Source: SXOA01 sp046153945
GTDB lineage: Bacteria; Planctomycetota; Planctomycetia; Pirellulales; Pirellulaceae
Assembly: GCA_046153945.1 (NCBI GenBank)
Contig: JBJXFF010000093.1
Span: 37,210-101,209 of the forward strand
Length of the DNA stretch: 64,000 nucleotides
Direction: 5' to 3'
Of the stretch, positions 51,852 to 61,824 are shown piece by piece. The translations under genes and the position numbers were made by a program. Every line of letters starts with the position of its first letter. The stretch's first letter is position 1. Under the pieces are notes generated by a model, which saw nothing but the letters and a program-made list of their open reading frames with translations, was not told where the DNA came from and did not search any database.

Positions 51852-53678
51852 ATGCGCCGCCGACTCTTCTTGACCTCGCTTGCCTTGCCAATCCTTTTGG
51901 CAACTGCATCAACTCCCATCGTGGCGGCTGACGCCAAGCCCAGCGAACTTGATCTCAAGACTGAGCGGGTCATTATCTTCAAGGACGGCTATTGCCTGTT
52001 TATCAAGAAGGCAACCTTCACAACGGACAAGAATGGCGAAGCCTTCACCGATGACGTGCCCGATGCCGCCGTATTGGGCTCGTTCTGGGCAGTTCCGGAA
52101 GAAGGGAGACTTGTTAGCATGCAGGCGGGCTGGAAAACGACGGAAGAGATGAAGGACAAGGAAACGACCTGCAAGGAAACCATCGAAATCCTGCTGGCGA
52201 ACAAGGGAAAGCAGGCGAAAATCGAACTGCACGACAAGACGATCTTCTCGGGGATCATTCGCGAAGTGCTTGTCGACAAAACTCCGACCGTCCTTGAACA
52301 GCCTCAACTGGATGCGCTCGACATTCGGGCACTTTCCTCATCGGCCGCCCCCACCAGCGTTCGCCGCCGCCCGATTCGTCCCGAGGTTTTAGAGAGCCAC
52401 ACGCTCACCACCATCAGCGGGGCGAACTTTGTTTTGCGAACCGATGACGGCGACGTCTTCCTCAACGCGGGGAACATTCGCTCCATCAACATCAAGGACA
52501 TGAAGACGACGCTGGCCAAGAGTATGAAAACCACCCGTCGGGCCAAACGGCTGATTTTTAAGTTTCCGGAAGGGGAGAAAAAACAGACTCTCTCGGTGAT
52601 GTATTTCCGCCCCGGCATCCGCTGGATTCCGACGTATCGTGTGGATTTGCGGAAGAAAGAAGAGAAGAAGATGGCCCAGGTCTCGCTCCAAGCCGAGATT
52701 CTCAATGAGGCTGAAGACTTGCACGATGTGCCGGTTGATATCGTCGTCGGCGTGCCGAATTTTCGCTTCAAGGGGACGCCGAGCCCGCTGATATTGGAAG
52801 CGACGCTCCGCAATGTGTTGGCGGAGTCCGACCCCGTCATCATGGGTCAGGTGATGGCCAACAATAGCTTCAGCAATGCAGCGTACAGCCAGCGGAGCGG
52901 TGAATTCCGCCGAACTGCCGCCCAGGCGAACGCCGCCGCGGAAGGTGGCATCGTCAATCTGCCGGGCGAATTGACTGCTGCCGGTGCGCAGGATTTGTTT
53001 GTCTACAAGCTGCCCAAGATCAACCTCGACAAAGGTGACCGCTCGGCCGTTTCCATCTTCACCACTGAGGCACCGTACCGAGACATTTATACCTGGGATG
53101 TGCATGTCGCCCGGAACGACGTCGAGGCGGCTCCCAGCGGCGCGGGCATTTCGTCGCCGTTGACGTTGAGTAAGAACGAAGTCTGGCATCAGGTGGTCAT
53201 CACCAACAATACGAACCTTCCTTGGACCACCGGCGCGGCCATGATCACCGAAGGCCAGCAGCCGCTCGCCCAGGAGTTGCTCACCTACACTCCCCCCAAA
53301 GACGAGTGCCGTGTGCCAGTGACTATTTCTATCGACACCCGCGGCGCGTTCAACGAAAGGGAAGTCGGCCGCGAACTGAAGGCTCTGCACTGGAGCGGCT
53401 ACGACTACGCCCGGATTGAGAAAGAAGCGAATGTCCACCTCTGCAACAACAAGAAGGTGGATATCGAAGCCGAAATCACCCTCCGCGTCGGCGGAAAGGT
53501 GACCAAAGCAGAGAAAGAAGGGGAAATAGTCCTGTCCGCCTTCCGGAACGAAGACTGGCAGAACTATCAGGGGCACCCCGCCGTCAACAATAGTTCGACA
53601 GTGACCTGGAAGGTGAAGCTCAAGCCAGGAGAGACGATTGAGCCGAAAGTGACCTACCACTACTTTACCCGGCAATAG
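51852..53678 (+). CDS. Secreted DUF4139-like protein
   Basis: 608 residues from ATG 51852 (the TTG at 51837 is not needed), signal peptide MRRRLFLTSLALPILLATAS. First third is a beta-rich region (RVIIFKDGYCLFIKKATF); the central block RWIPTYRVDLRKKEEKKMAQ, LQAEILNEAEDLHDVPVDIV and GVPNFRFKGTPSPL is the DUF4139 pattern of strands that follow a conserved W. The end (TVTWKVKLKPGETIEPKVTY) is a beta-sandwich. Function unknown; exported. A strong terminator follows. Confidence 0.75.
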   Translation: MRRRLFLTSLALPILLATASTPIVAADAKPSELDLKTERVIIFKDGYCLFIKKATFTTDKNGEAFTDDVPDAAVLGSFWAVPEEGRLVSMQAGWKTTEEMKDKETTCKETIEILLANKGKQAKIELHDKTIFSGIIREVLVDKTPTVLEQPQLDALDIRALSSSAAPTSVRRRPIRPEVLESHTLTTISGANFVLRTDDGDVFLNAGNIRSINIKDMKTTLAKSMKTTRRAKRLIFKFPEGEKKQTLSVMYFRPGIRWIPTYRVDLRKKEEKKMAQVSLQAEILNEAEDLHDVPVDIVVGVPNFRFKGTPSPLILEATLRNVLAESDPVIMGQVMANNSFSNAAYSQRSGEFRRTAAQANAAAEGGIVNLPGELTAAGAQDLFVYKLPKINLDKGDRSAVSIFTTEAPYRDIYTWDVHVARNDVEAAPSGAGISSPLTLSKNEVWHQVVITNNTNLPWTTGAAMITEGQQPLAQELLTYTPPKDECRVPVTISIDTRGAFNEREVGRELKALHWSGYDYARIEKEANVHLCNNKKVDIEAEITLRVGGKVTKAEKEGEIVLSAFRNEDWQNYQGHPAVNNSSTVTWKVKLKPGETIEPKVTYHYFTRQ

Positions 53679-53711
53679 AGCGCTTAGTGACGAAATTTAA
53701 GCGATTCGCTG

Positions 53712-53751
53712 GTCTGCTTGCCCTGTGGTTGGGCAAGCGGACATTTTTTTT
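53712..53751 (+). terminator. Rho-independent terminator after the DUF4139-like gene
   Basis: 12-bp stem GTCTGCTTGCCC / GGGCAAGCGGAC (one T-G wobble) with 7-base loop, then eight T (53744-53751). Confidence 0.9.
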
Positions 53752-54046
53752 GGGGGATTTTCAAGTTCCGGAGGTCGAGGCTGCCTACAGTGTTCTGTGT
53801 CGATAAAACATTGCTGTGTATAGGTTTGTGTCACCGATTGCGAGACGCAATCAAGCCGTTATTGCATCCTTTGGGCGTCAATTCGGGCGCAAGCAGAATT
53901 CTGCCAATACTTTGCCCAAGAATTAAGCGAACGCCCCTGTTTGTTCGTTGACATCGGGCATGGCTCCATTTAGCATGGAATCGTCCATTTTTTCTTTCCT
54001 CTCCCGGCGCGCGAAATGCCGCCCGCCGTGAACCGAAGGGGCTTGT
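53752..54046. other. Intergenic region upstream of argH
   Basis: About 295 bases after the terminator with no open frame that looks coding. It must hold the argH promoter. I see no riboswitch or clear ARG-box palindrome, and no confident -35/-10 pair. Confidence 0.5.
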
Positions 54047-55423
<1,377 letters not shown>

Positions 55424-55465
55424 ACCACCACGACCCACATCACTGACGCCCGCGCGAGTTATCCC

Positions 55466-57766
55466 ATGTCAACATCCACGCACCCCTGGCCGTTCGCCTT
55501 CAAGGTTTTCGCTGCCGCCTGCGCGCTGGGAATCGTCGCGCTCACGCTCTCCGCCCAGGACCCACCGGCTGGCAAAGCCGGGGGCGATGATCCATTTGAC
55601 AGGAAGGCCGGTGGGAAGGGACCCAAGGAAGGACCGGAAACCAAGACATCCTTCGATCGCGCTCGCATTGAGGGAATGATTCGGCAGGATCCGCTCGTCC
55701 TACGGCACATGCGGGAGTCCAATCCAACGACTCCGGAACAGCTCATCGGCGCTGCGGAAATCTCGCTCAATCTTCAATCATTTGCGGAGTGCAAGGCGTT
55801 CCTGAAAAAGTTCCTGGAAGCCAAGCCCGATGATGCCACCATGGCCGGCATCGCCGCCCGCCGCGGTTCGGAAATACTCTTCCGGCTCAGCCGCCAGAAG
55901 GAAGTGCAGCCGGAAGGGAAACAGGTCGCGATGGCGGTGCTGACAGGTGCCGACAAAGTGGCGAAGGACCCCGCCCGCATCACGGCGCTCATCAACCAAC
56001 TGGGCGATGTCGACGCCGGCAAACGGGCGATTGCCGCCAATGACCTGGCACAAGCCGGCGTGAATGCCGTCGTGCCGTTGATTGCCGCTCTCGGTGATCC
56101 GGCCCGCGCCAAGGACCTGCCCGCTCTGCAAAACCAGCTCGTTCGCTTAAAGATTGTCTCGGAAGGTCCGCTGCTGGCCGCGATTGATTCTCCTGACGAG
56201 TCCCAGAAAATCAATGTGATCAAAACGCTCGGATATCTCCCGTCGAAGCAAGCCGTTCCGTATCTGGTCCGCCCCGCGGTGGACTCCAAGAGTTCTGCCG
56301 GGCTTCGCGCGGCTGCTGAGGAAGCGCTGAAGAGAATTGTGGATACCGTCCCGACTGTGGCGGAGGCGGAACGGTTCATGGATCGCCGGCTCAAGGCATT
56401 CCTGGCTGCCGCGGATGTGCTATCGCAAGATCTGGAGGACGTTGTCGAAATCTGGAAGTGGGATGCCGCTTCTAATGGGCCAGTGCCGCTCGTCCTGCCG
56501 AAGAGCGATGCCAATCTGATGCTGGCGACGCGACTGGCGGAGGATCTTTACGCTATCTCCCCCAAGGACAAATACCTACGCCTGCGGGTAATGACGCGGC
56601 TGGAACTCGACAAGATTTTGACCGGCCTGGATCAGCCGCTCCCCCGCGGAGCCAACAACGCGTTTGAAATGGCGTCTGTGGCCGGCGAAGATGCCATGAA
56701 CGAACTTCTCAGTGAAGCGGTCAAGCAGAACCGCCTTCCCGCTGCGATTGCGGCTTCCGAAGTGCTCGGGGAGATTGGCCATGCACGTCTGCTTCAGGCT
56801 CCCACGGGACAAGAGTCGCCGCTTGCCAATTTGCTGATGCATCCGGATCATCGCCTCCGCTTTGCCGCGGCGATGGCGATTGTGAAGCTCAATCCCACTG
56901 CCTCCTTTCCCGGAGCCAGCCGGTTGACGGATACGCTGGCCTATTATGCTTCTACATCGGGCTCGCGGCGCGTGTTGATCGGGCATCCACGAGCCGATGA
57001 GGGACAAACGCTTGTCGGCTTCATGAACGAATTCGATTACGAAGCGGAAGCGGCGTACACCGGCAAAGGCTTGATGCCGTTTGCGGTGAACAGTCCGGAC
57101 TATGACTTCATTCTCATCAGCGATGCCATTGAAGCGCCGCAGGTTACGGAGCTCGTGCAGTCGCTGAGGAAGGATTTCCGCACCGCCCGGCTCCCGATTG
57201 GCGTGATGGCTCGAGGCGAGCGGCTGGATAGGATTGAGGAAGCTTTTGAGGACGATTCGCTAACTACCGTCTTCCCGCGGATTCACGACGGTGAAATGGC
57301 CGGCTTTGAAGTTTCCCGCCTGGTGGCGCTAGCCGGTCGCAACTTGATGCAACCGGACGAGCGGATGGATCAGGCCGCAGCGGCTCTCGATGCTCTGGCC
57401 TTTCTGGCAACTCGCCCAGAGCCCCAGCCGATCTACGATCTGGTCCGGCATGAGACGTCCATCATCAAGGCTCTCACCGCGCCGGGACTCTCCGCCGAAG
57501 CGGCCAAAGTACTCGGCCTGCTTGGCACTCCCAAGTGCCAGTCCGCCCTGGTGGACTTTATCAGCCAGAATGCCAGGCCCATTGAAGACCGCAAAGCCGC
57601 CGCGGTCGCCTTCGACGAAGCCGTCGCCCGTCGCGGCATCCAACTCACCAAAGCACAAATCCTGTCACAGTACGACAAGTACAACGGCAGTGAAACGCTC
57701 AACAAAGAAACCCAAGCTGTCCTCGGCCACGTGCTGGATACGCTGGAGTCCAAGAAACAAAAGTAA
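55466..57766 (+). CDS. Exported HEAT-repeat protein with a receiver-like domain
   Basis: 766 residues. Signal-peptide-like start (KVFAAACALGIVALTLSAQD, about 13-32), then Asp/Lys/Gly-rich linker. Residues about 80-480 are helical HEAT-type repeats (GKRAIAANDLAQAGVNAVVP, QKINVIKTLGYLPSKQAVPY). Residues about 500-620 resemble a receiver domain without normal acidic pocket: RRVLIGHPRADEGQTLVGFM, then DYDFILISDAIEAPQVTELV and LPIGVMARGERLDRIEEAF. HEAT units resume afterwards. The sigma-54-type activator gene follows after 45 bases, so the pair may be functionally linked. Confidence 0.75.
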   Translation: MSTSTHPWPFAFKVFAAACALGIVALTLSAQDPPAGKAGGDDPFDRKAGGKGPKEGPETKTSFDRARIEGMIRQDPLVLRHMRESNPTTPEQLIGAAEISLNLQSFAECKAFLKKFLEAKPDDATMAGIAARRGSEILFRLSRQKEVQPEGKQVAMAVLTGADKVAKDPARITALINQLGDVDAGKRAIAANDLAQAGVNAVVPLIAALGDPARAKDLPALQNQLVRLKIVSEGPLLAAIDSPDESQKINVIKTLGYLPSKQAVPYLVRPAVDSKSSAGLRAAAEEALKRIVDTVPTVAEAERFMDRRLKAFLAAADVLSQDLEDVVEIWKWDAASNGPVPLVLPKSDANLMLATRLAEDLYAISPKDKYLRLRVMTRLELDKILTGLDQPLPRGANNAFEMASVAGEDAMNELLSEAVKQNRLPAAIAASEVLGEIGHARLLQAPTGQESPLANLLMHPDHRLRFAAAMAIVKLNPTASFPGASRLTDTLAYYASTSGSRRVLIGHPRADEGQTLVGFMNEFDYEAEAAYTGKGLMPFAVNSPDYDFILISDAIEAPQVTELVQSLRKDFRTARLPIGVMARGERLDRIEEAFEDDSLTTVFPRIHDGEMAGFEVSRLVALAGRNLMQPDERMDQAAAALDALAFLATRPEPQPIYDLVRHETSIIKALTAPGLSAEAAKVLGLLGTPKCQSALVDFISQNARPIEDRKAAAVAFDEAVARRGIQLTKAQILSQYDKYNGSETLNKETQAVLGHVLDTLESKKQK

Positions 57767-57811
57767 CCTCTCAGAAATCGGGCGCGGCTAAGGACGTGCT
57801 TCCCCATTTCC

Positions 57812-58873
57812 ATGTCCGCAAATAACAAAACCACCACGCTCGGCCCTCCCATCCCCAGCCTCATCGGCGATAGCCCCGCCATGGAGGCCGTCTATCGGCT
57901 GACTCGCAAGGTTGCGGCGACCAATTCCAGTGTGCTGCTCTTCGGCGAGGCGGGGACGGGCAAAGAACTGATTGCCACCGCCATCCATCAGCTTTCCAAC
58001 CGCAAGGACAATCCGTTTATCCGCATCAACTGCGGAGCTCTCTCCGAAACTCTGCTCGAAAGCGAACTGTTCGGCCATGTCAAAGGCTCGTTCACGGATG
58101 CCGTAAAGAACCGCACCGGCCGTTTCGAAGCCGCTCACACCGGCACTATCTTTCTCGACGAAATCAACAGCACCTCGCTCCTCTTCCAGGTCAAGCTGCT
58201 GCGGGTGATCCAGCAGCGGGAGTTTGAGCGGGTCGGCGACACCAACACCCTCCGCGTCGACTGCCGCGTCATTGCCGCCAGCAACAAGAGCCTTTGGGAG
58301 GAGGTGGATTCCGGTCGTTTTCGCGAAGACCTTTACTGGCGGCTCAACGTGGTGCCAATTATCATTCCGCCACTGCGGATGCGGCGGGAGGACATTCCGC
58401 CGCTCATCACTCATTTCCTCAAGTACTACGGCGAAGAGAACGAAAAGGAACTTTCGCGCATTCACCCGCAAGCGATGCAGGCTTTGCAGGATTACCACTG
58501 GCCCGGCAATGTCCGCGAACTGCAGAATTACATGGAGCGGGCCATCGTCTTGGCGGATGGCGATGAACTGACGACGGACTTACTCCCCGATGCTGTGCTT
58601 GGGAAAGGGGACCGCCGCACCGGCCGCATCCGCGGCGTCGATCTGGAATCGCTCATCTTTGAAGTGGTTCAGCAAGGGGTCGCCATCGCCCCGGCGGACG
58701 AAACGAACCTCCACGAGAAAGTCGTCAACCGGGTCGAACGGGAGCTGATTTTTCAGGTGCTGCAATCCTGCAACAACATCCAGACCAAAGCCGCCACGCG
58801 CCTGGGGATCAATCGCAACACGCTTCGGACCAAGCTGCAGGATTATGGGTTTGAGGCGAAGGAAGAAGTCTGA
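57812..58873 (+). CDS. Sigma-54-type AAA+ transcriptional activator with altered GAFTGA motif
   Basis: 353 residues; no N-terminal receiver or GAF domain. AAA+ core: Walker A GEAGTGKE (residues 45-52), Walker B TIFLDE (112-117), arginine-finger region REDLYWRLNVVPIIIPPLRM. The sigma-54 contact loop, usually GAFTGA, reads GSFTDA (residues 92-97). C-terminal Fis-type helix-turn-helix: NIQTKAATRLGINRNTLRTK. Binds DNA; ATP use likely, but interaction with RpoN is uncertain because of the changed loop. Follows the HEAT/receiver-like gene by 45 bases. Confidence 0.87.
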   Translation: MSANNKTTTLGPPIPSLIGDSPAMEAVYRLTRKVAATNSSVLLFGEAGTGKELIATAIHQLSNRKDNPFIRINCGALSETLLESELFGHVKGSFTDAVKNRTGRFEAAHTGTIFLDEINSTSLLFQVKLLRVIQQREFERVGDTNTLRVDCRVIAASNKSLWEEVDSGRFREDLYWRLNVVPIIIPPLRMRREDIPPLITHFLKYYGEENEKELSRIHPQAMQALQDYHWPGNVRELQNYMERAIVLADGDELTTDLLPDAVLGKGDRRTGRIRGVDLESLIFEVVQQGVAIAPADETNLHEKVVNRVERELIFQVLQSCNNIQTKAATRLGINRNTLRTKLQDYGFEAKEEV

Positions 58874-58886
58874 GTCCGCAGTGGGG

Positions 58887-59480
58887 TCAAGGCCCTGAAC
58901 TAATGACGCGGCTCAGGATCAGCAGGAAGACGATCTGGATGATGCCAAGCAAGATCGCCGCAAACTGAAAAAGCTCGCTTTCCGGGAACAATCCCTCTGT
59001 ACTGCCGCGAAGCGCCGTTAGGAAGGCATGGAAAATGGCCGCGACGAAAAGCAGCACGACGAACCCCAGCGCCTTGCCGCCGCGGTATGTTACACCCGTC
59101 GCATCGGCGGTCAGGAGCATCGCGAAACCGAGACATCCCGCCGAAGCGAACCAAAAGGTGGGCGGAGCGAGCCGGTGGAGAACCAATGCCACCACCGAGC
59201 TGTCTCCCAATAGAATCTTGAGCACATGCAGAATCAGGCAGGTCAATGCCAGCCCGGCGGAAAACCAAAGCCACCGCCGAACACCGGTCGAGATCGGTGC
59301 CGTGGCGGCGGCTGTCGCGCCCGCAGAGAGCAGGAGCAACCCCAACACGGCCACAATCCACTGCCGTGAGACGGAGACATCCGCGTAATCGGGTACCCAG
59401 GGGGCGGCGAGGAACAAGGCGATTCCCACCGCGCACAGCAGCAACCCAAGGATGAAGCGCCACCGCTGGACGTTCGCCAT
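58887..59480 (-). CDS. Multi-helix membrane protein of unknown function
   Basis: 197 residues with six hydrophobic segments (about 8-28, 40-62, 70-90, 104-123, 133-155, 172-194), e.g. FILGLLLCAVGIALFLAAPW and VVLLFVAAIFHAFLTAL. No conserved motif or ligand residue. Convergent with the activator gene (13 bases apart). Start ATG 59480. Family not recognised. Confidence 0.7.
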   Translation of the reverse strand: MANVQRWRFILGLLLCAVGIALFLAAPWVPDYADVSVSRQWIVAVLGLLLLSAGATAAATAPISTGVRRWLWFSAGLALTCLILHVLKILLGDSSVVALVLHRLAPPTFWFASAGCLGFAMLLTADATGVTYRGGKALGFVVLLFVAAIFHAFLTALRGSTEGLFPESELFQFAAILLGIIQIVFLLILSRVISSGP

Positions 59481-59701
59481 CGTTGATGTCCCTTCCGGTT
59501 CTTACGAAGATAGAGGGCCGGCCGCATTATAGTCGCTGGCGAGACAGGCTAGTGCCCTGGCCGCACCGCTTTCCCAGGCCGCACAGTTTGCTGCCCCCGG
59601 CTGGGAACGTGCAGCCGGCGGCCAAAACAGCCGATTCAAAACAAGGCCGCCTCCTCTTCCCGCCGGTTCCCGCGGACGGTTCCGTCCTGGTTTGTCTTCG
59701 C

Positions 59702-60688
59702 ATGACCACTTCCCTCCATCGTCCCCACGCGATGCCTGCTGCGCAGCCCGCTGTCAAAGACGCTGCGCAGCCCGCTGTCAAAGACGCTGCGCCGCGGCAA
59801 GGCACGTCGTTGCCGAAGCAGCCGGCGGGGCAGGTCGGCGGCTGGGAGTTGCACTCGCTGGTGGGTAAGGGACATTGGGCCAGAGTCTATGCCGCCAGGA
59901 CGCCCGGAGCCACCAGTGCCGACTACGCTGTCAAAGTCCCGAGGCCGTTGCCCCCAACATCCGCGCCGGAGTGCACCCAAGCCATCGCCATGCTCCAGCG
60001 CGAGGCGCTGATCGGGACCACCGTTTCGCACCCCCATCTCGCCCCGGTTCTGGACTGGCAACTGCGCGGCGAGCCCTTTCTCGTGATGCCCCTGCTTAAA
60101 GGCTGCACTTTGCGAACATTACTCCAGCATCGCCGTCGGGAACACGGCTGTTTGCTGGGAGGAGGGAAGTTCCTGCCGCAGTCGGTCTGGCTCGCGCGAC
60201 AGGTTGCCTCAGCATTGTCGGCACTCCACTGGGCCGGCTGGCTGCATGGGGATGTGAAGCCGGAGAACGTGCTGGTATCTCCAAATGGTCATGGCACGCT
60301 GATTGACCTGGGACTGGCGAGAAAACTCGGCTCGCGGGAATGCCAGGGAGGAGAAGTGCTGGCGGGGACGCTGGCCTATGTTTCTCCGGAATCGTTCCTG
60401 CAGTCCGCAACGCTCACCGCGGAGTGCGACATCTACAGCCTCGGTGTGCTGCTCTATGAATTGCTTACCGGCCAGCCGCTGTTCGAGGAGGCCGACCCGA
60501 CTCGGCTTGCCCTGCTGCACTTGCGGCAAGCTCCCGCCGACATCCGCGAAGCGGCTCTCGACGTGCCGCCGGTTCTGGCCCGGCTCGTAATGCAAATGCT
60601 GGCCAAGGAACCGCTGCGGCGGCCGACAGCCGGCGAGGTTGTAGAGCGGCTCACGCGGTTGGAAATTGAGTTGCTGGGAACCACGTGA
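59702..60688 (+). CDS. Ser/Thr protein kinase with variant catalytic loop
   Basis: 328 residues from ATG 59702; the frame is open to 59483, but that part has no domain features. Kinase domain about 48-325: glycine-rich loop LVGKGHWARVYAAR, VAIK-type Lys78 (ADYAVKVP), catalytic loop LHGDVKPENV (Asp184, with Gly in place of Arg of HRD), and DLG (202-204) instead of DFG. TLAYVSPESFLQSATLTAE replaces the APE region with SPE. Residues 15-30 are a duplicated unit (AAQPAVKD twice) coded by a 24-base tandem repeat. Probably active, cytoplasmic; no transmembrane helix. Confidence 0.87.
   Translation: MTTSLHRPHAMPAAQPAVKDAAQPAVKDAAPRQGTSLPKQPAGQVGGWELHSLVGKGHWARVYAARTPGATSADYAVKVPRPLPPTSAPECTQAIAMLQREALIGTTVSHPHLAPVLDWQLRGEPFLVMPLLKGCTLRTLLQHRRREHGCLLGGGKFLPQSVWLARQVASALSALHWAGWLHGDVKPENVLVSPNGHGTLIDLGLARKLGSRECQGGEVLAGTLAYVSPESFLQSATLTAECDIYSLGVLLYELLTGQPLFEEADPTRLALLHLRQAPADIREAALDVPPVLARLVMQMLAKEPLRRPTAGEVVERLTRLEIELLGTT
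59741..59788 (+). repeat. Two exact 24-base tandem repeats inside the kinase gene
   Basis: GCGCAGCCCGCTGTCAAAGA plus CGCT occurs twice in tandem (59741-59764, 59765-59788), encoding a duplicated AAQPAVKD. Confidence 0.85.
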
Positions 60689-60691
60689 CCG

Positions 60692-61744
60692 CTACTTGCC
60701 CGGCGACTTGGCGGCCGGAGCCGGCGGCAGAGCGGGAGCCGGCGCTGCCGGAGGGAGCACCGCTTCGATCTGCACCGCCTTCTTTCCCTTCATGGCTCCC
60801 GGCGAGGCATGGAATTTGGTCATCCCTTGCACGGCCACCTCCAACGGTTGGCGGATGTCTCGGTCGGTGGTGATGATGTCGCCGACCCGCAGGCCGAGCA
60901 GGTCGTCGGTGCTGATCGTGGATTCCGCCAGCGTGACCACGATGTCCACCACCGAGCGGTCGATGCGCCGACTGATCTGCTGGGCGGATTCCGCCGTGGA
61001 ATTCCCTCTGCCGTACGTGGCCCAGTTGTTAGTGCTGAGCTTGCCGCTGATCCGCTCAATCGAGTTGAACGGAATGCACATGTTCATCATCCCCCGGATT
61101 TCCCCAAGGGCCAGCTCAAAGCTGATGAGAATGACCACTTCGTTCGGCGGCACGATCTGCACGAGCTGCGGGTTGCTCTCGACTCGCTCGACGGAGAGCT
61201 TGAGCGGCAAGACATTCTCCCAAGAATGTCGCAACTCATTAAGGAACAATTGCGTGATGCGGGACATCAGTCGCAGCTCAATTTCCGTCAGTGGTCGGCG
61301 GGAAATGGTCCCGGTCTCCTTGCCCCCCCCCAGCAGCCGGTCGATGATCGGATAAAGGATGGAGGGATTGATGTCGAGAATCAAATTTCCTTCCAGCGGC
61401 TCCGCTCGCAGGAGATTGAAGCAGGTGGGGTTTTCCAGGCTGAAAATGAATTCGCTATACGTGAGCTGATCGACGCTGGTCAGCTTGACCTCGACGATGC
61501 TGCGGAGCAGGGCGGAAAGCTCCGCACCAAAGTTGCGGCCGAAGCCCTCGTGCAACGATTGCAGGGCCCGCATCTGTTCCTTGCCCACGCGCTCCGGCCG
61601 CTTGAAATCGTACGGCAGCACCCGTTCGCGGAGCCGGGCCGGTCCCTTGGCCGCCTGCTTCCTCGCAGCCGTGCGGGCGCTCCCCTCCTCCATATTAGTG
61701 AGGAGACTCTCGACTTCAGCCTGGCTTAGTACTTCTTCGACCAT
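60692..61744 (-). CDS. fliM: Flagellar motor switch protein FliM
   Basis: 350 residues. FliM sits in the C-ring of the flagellar motor and binds phospho-CheY. N-terminal CheY-binding peptide EVLSQAEVESLLTNM; middle domain YDFKRPERVGKEQMRALQSL and FSLENPTCFNLLRAEPLEGN; INPSILYPIIDRLLGGGKET; C-terminal SpoA-like domain LGEIRGMMNMCIPFN ... LGLRVGDIITTDRDIRQPLE. A Pro/Ala/Lys tail ends it. It is the only flagellar gene in the window; others must lie elsewhere. Upstream is an 80-base gap to proA holding a tandem GGGGGCT run. Confidence 0.95.
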   Translation of the reverse strand: MVEEVLSQAEVESLLTNMEEGSARTAARKQAAKGPARLRERVLPYDFKRPERVGKEQMRALQSLHEGFGRNFGAELSALLRSIVEVKLTSVDQLTYSEFIFSLENPTCFNLLRAEPLEGNLILDINPSILYPIIDRLLGGGKETGTISRRPLTEIELRLMSRITQLFLNELRHSWENVLPLKLSVERVESNPQLVQIVPPNEVVILISFELALGEIRGMMNMCIPFNSIERISGKLSTNNWATYGRGNSTAESAQQISRRIDRSVVDIVVTLAESTISTDDLLGLRVGDIITTDRDIRQPLEVAVQGMTKFHASPGAMKGKKAVQIEAVLPPAAPAPALPPAPAAKSPGK

Positions 61745-61754
61745 GGGGAAAGCG

Positions 61755-61820
61755 GGGGGCTGGGGGCTGGGGGCTAGAAAATTTCCGCCTTTATTTCGTC
61801 ATTCGGATTTCGGATTTCAG
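61755..61820. repeat. GGGGGCT tandem run and AATCCGAAATTC-family fragment
   Basis: GGGGGGCTGGGGGCTGGGGG then CT at 61755-61776 is three units of GGGGGCT. A half-repeat ATTCGGATTTCGGATTTCAG lies at 61801-61820. Between proA stop and fliM start. Confidence 0.6.
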
Positions 61821-61824
61821 ACTT

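Noticed and set aside
59483..59701. N-terminal extension of the variant kinase (73 codons)
   Set aside because: No domain features and Pro/Arg-rich composition typical of read-through non-coding DNA; ATG 59702 is a better start.
60809..61729. Plus-strand frame of 306 codons opposite fliM
   Set aside because: Shadow of a strongly identified FliM.
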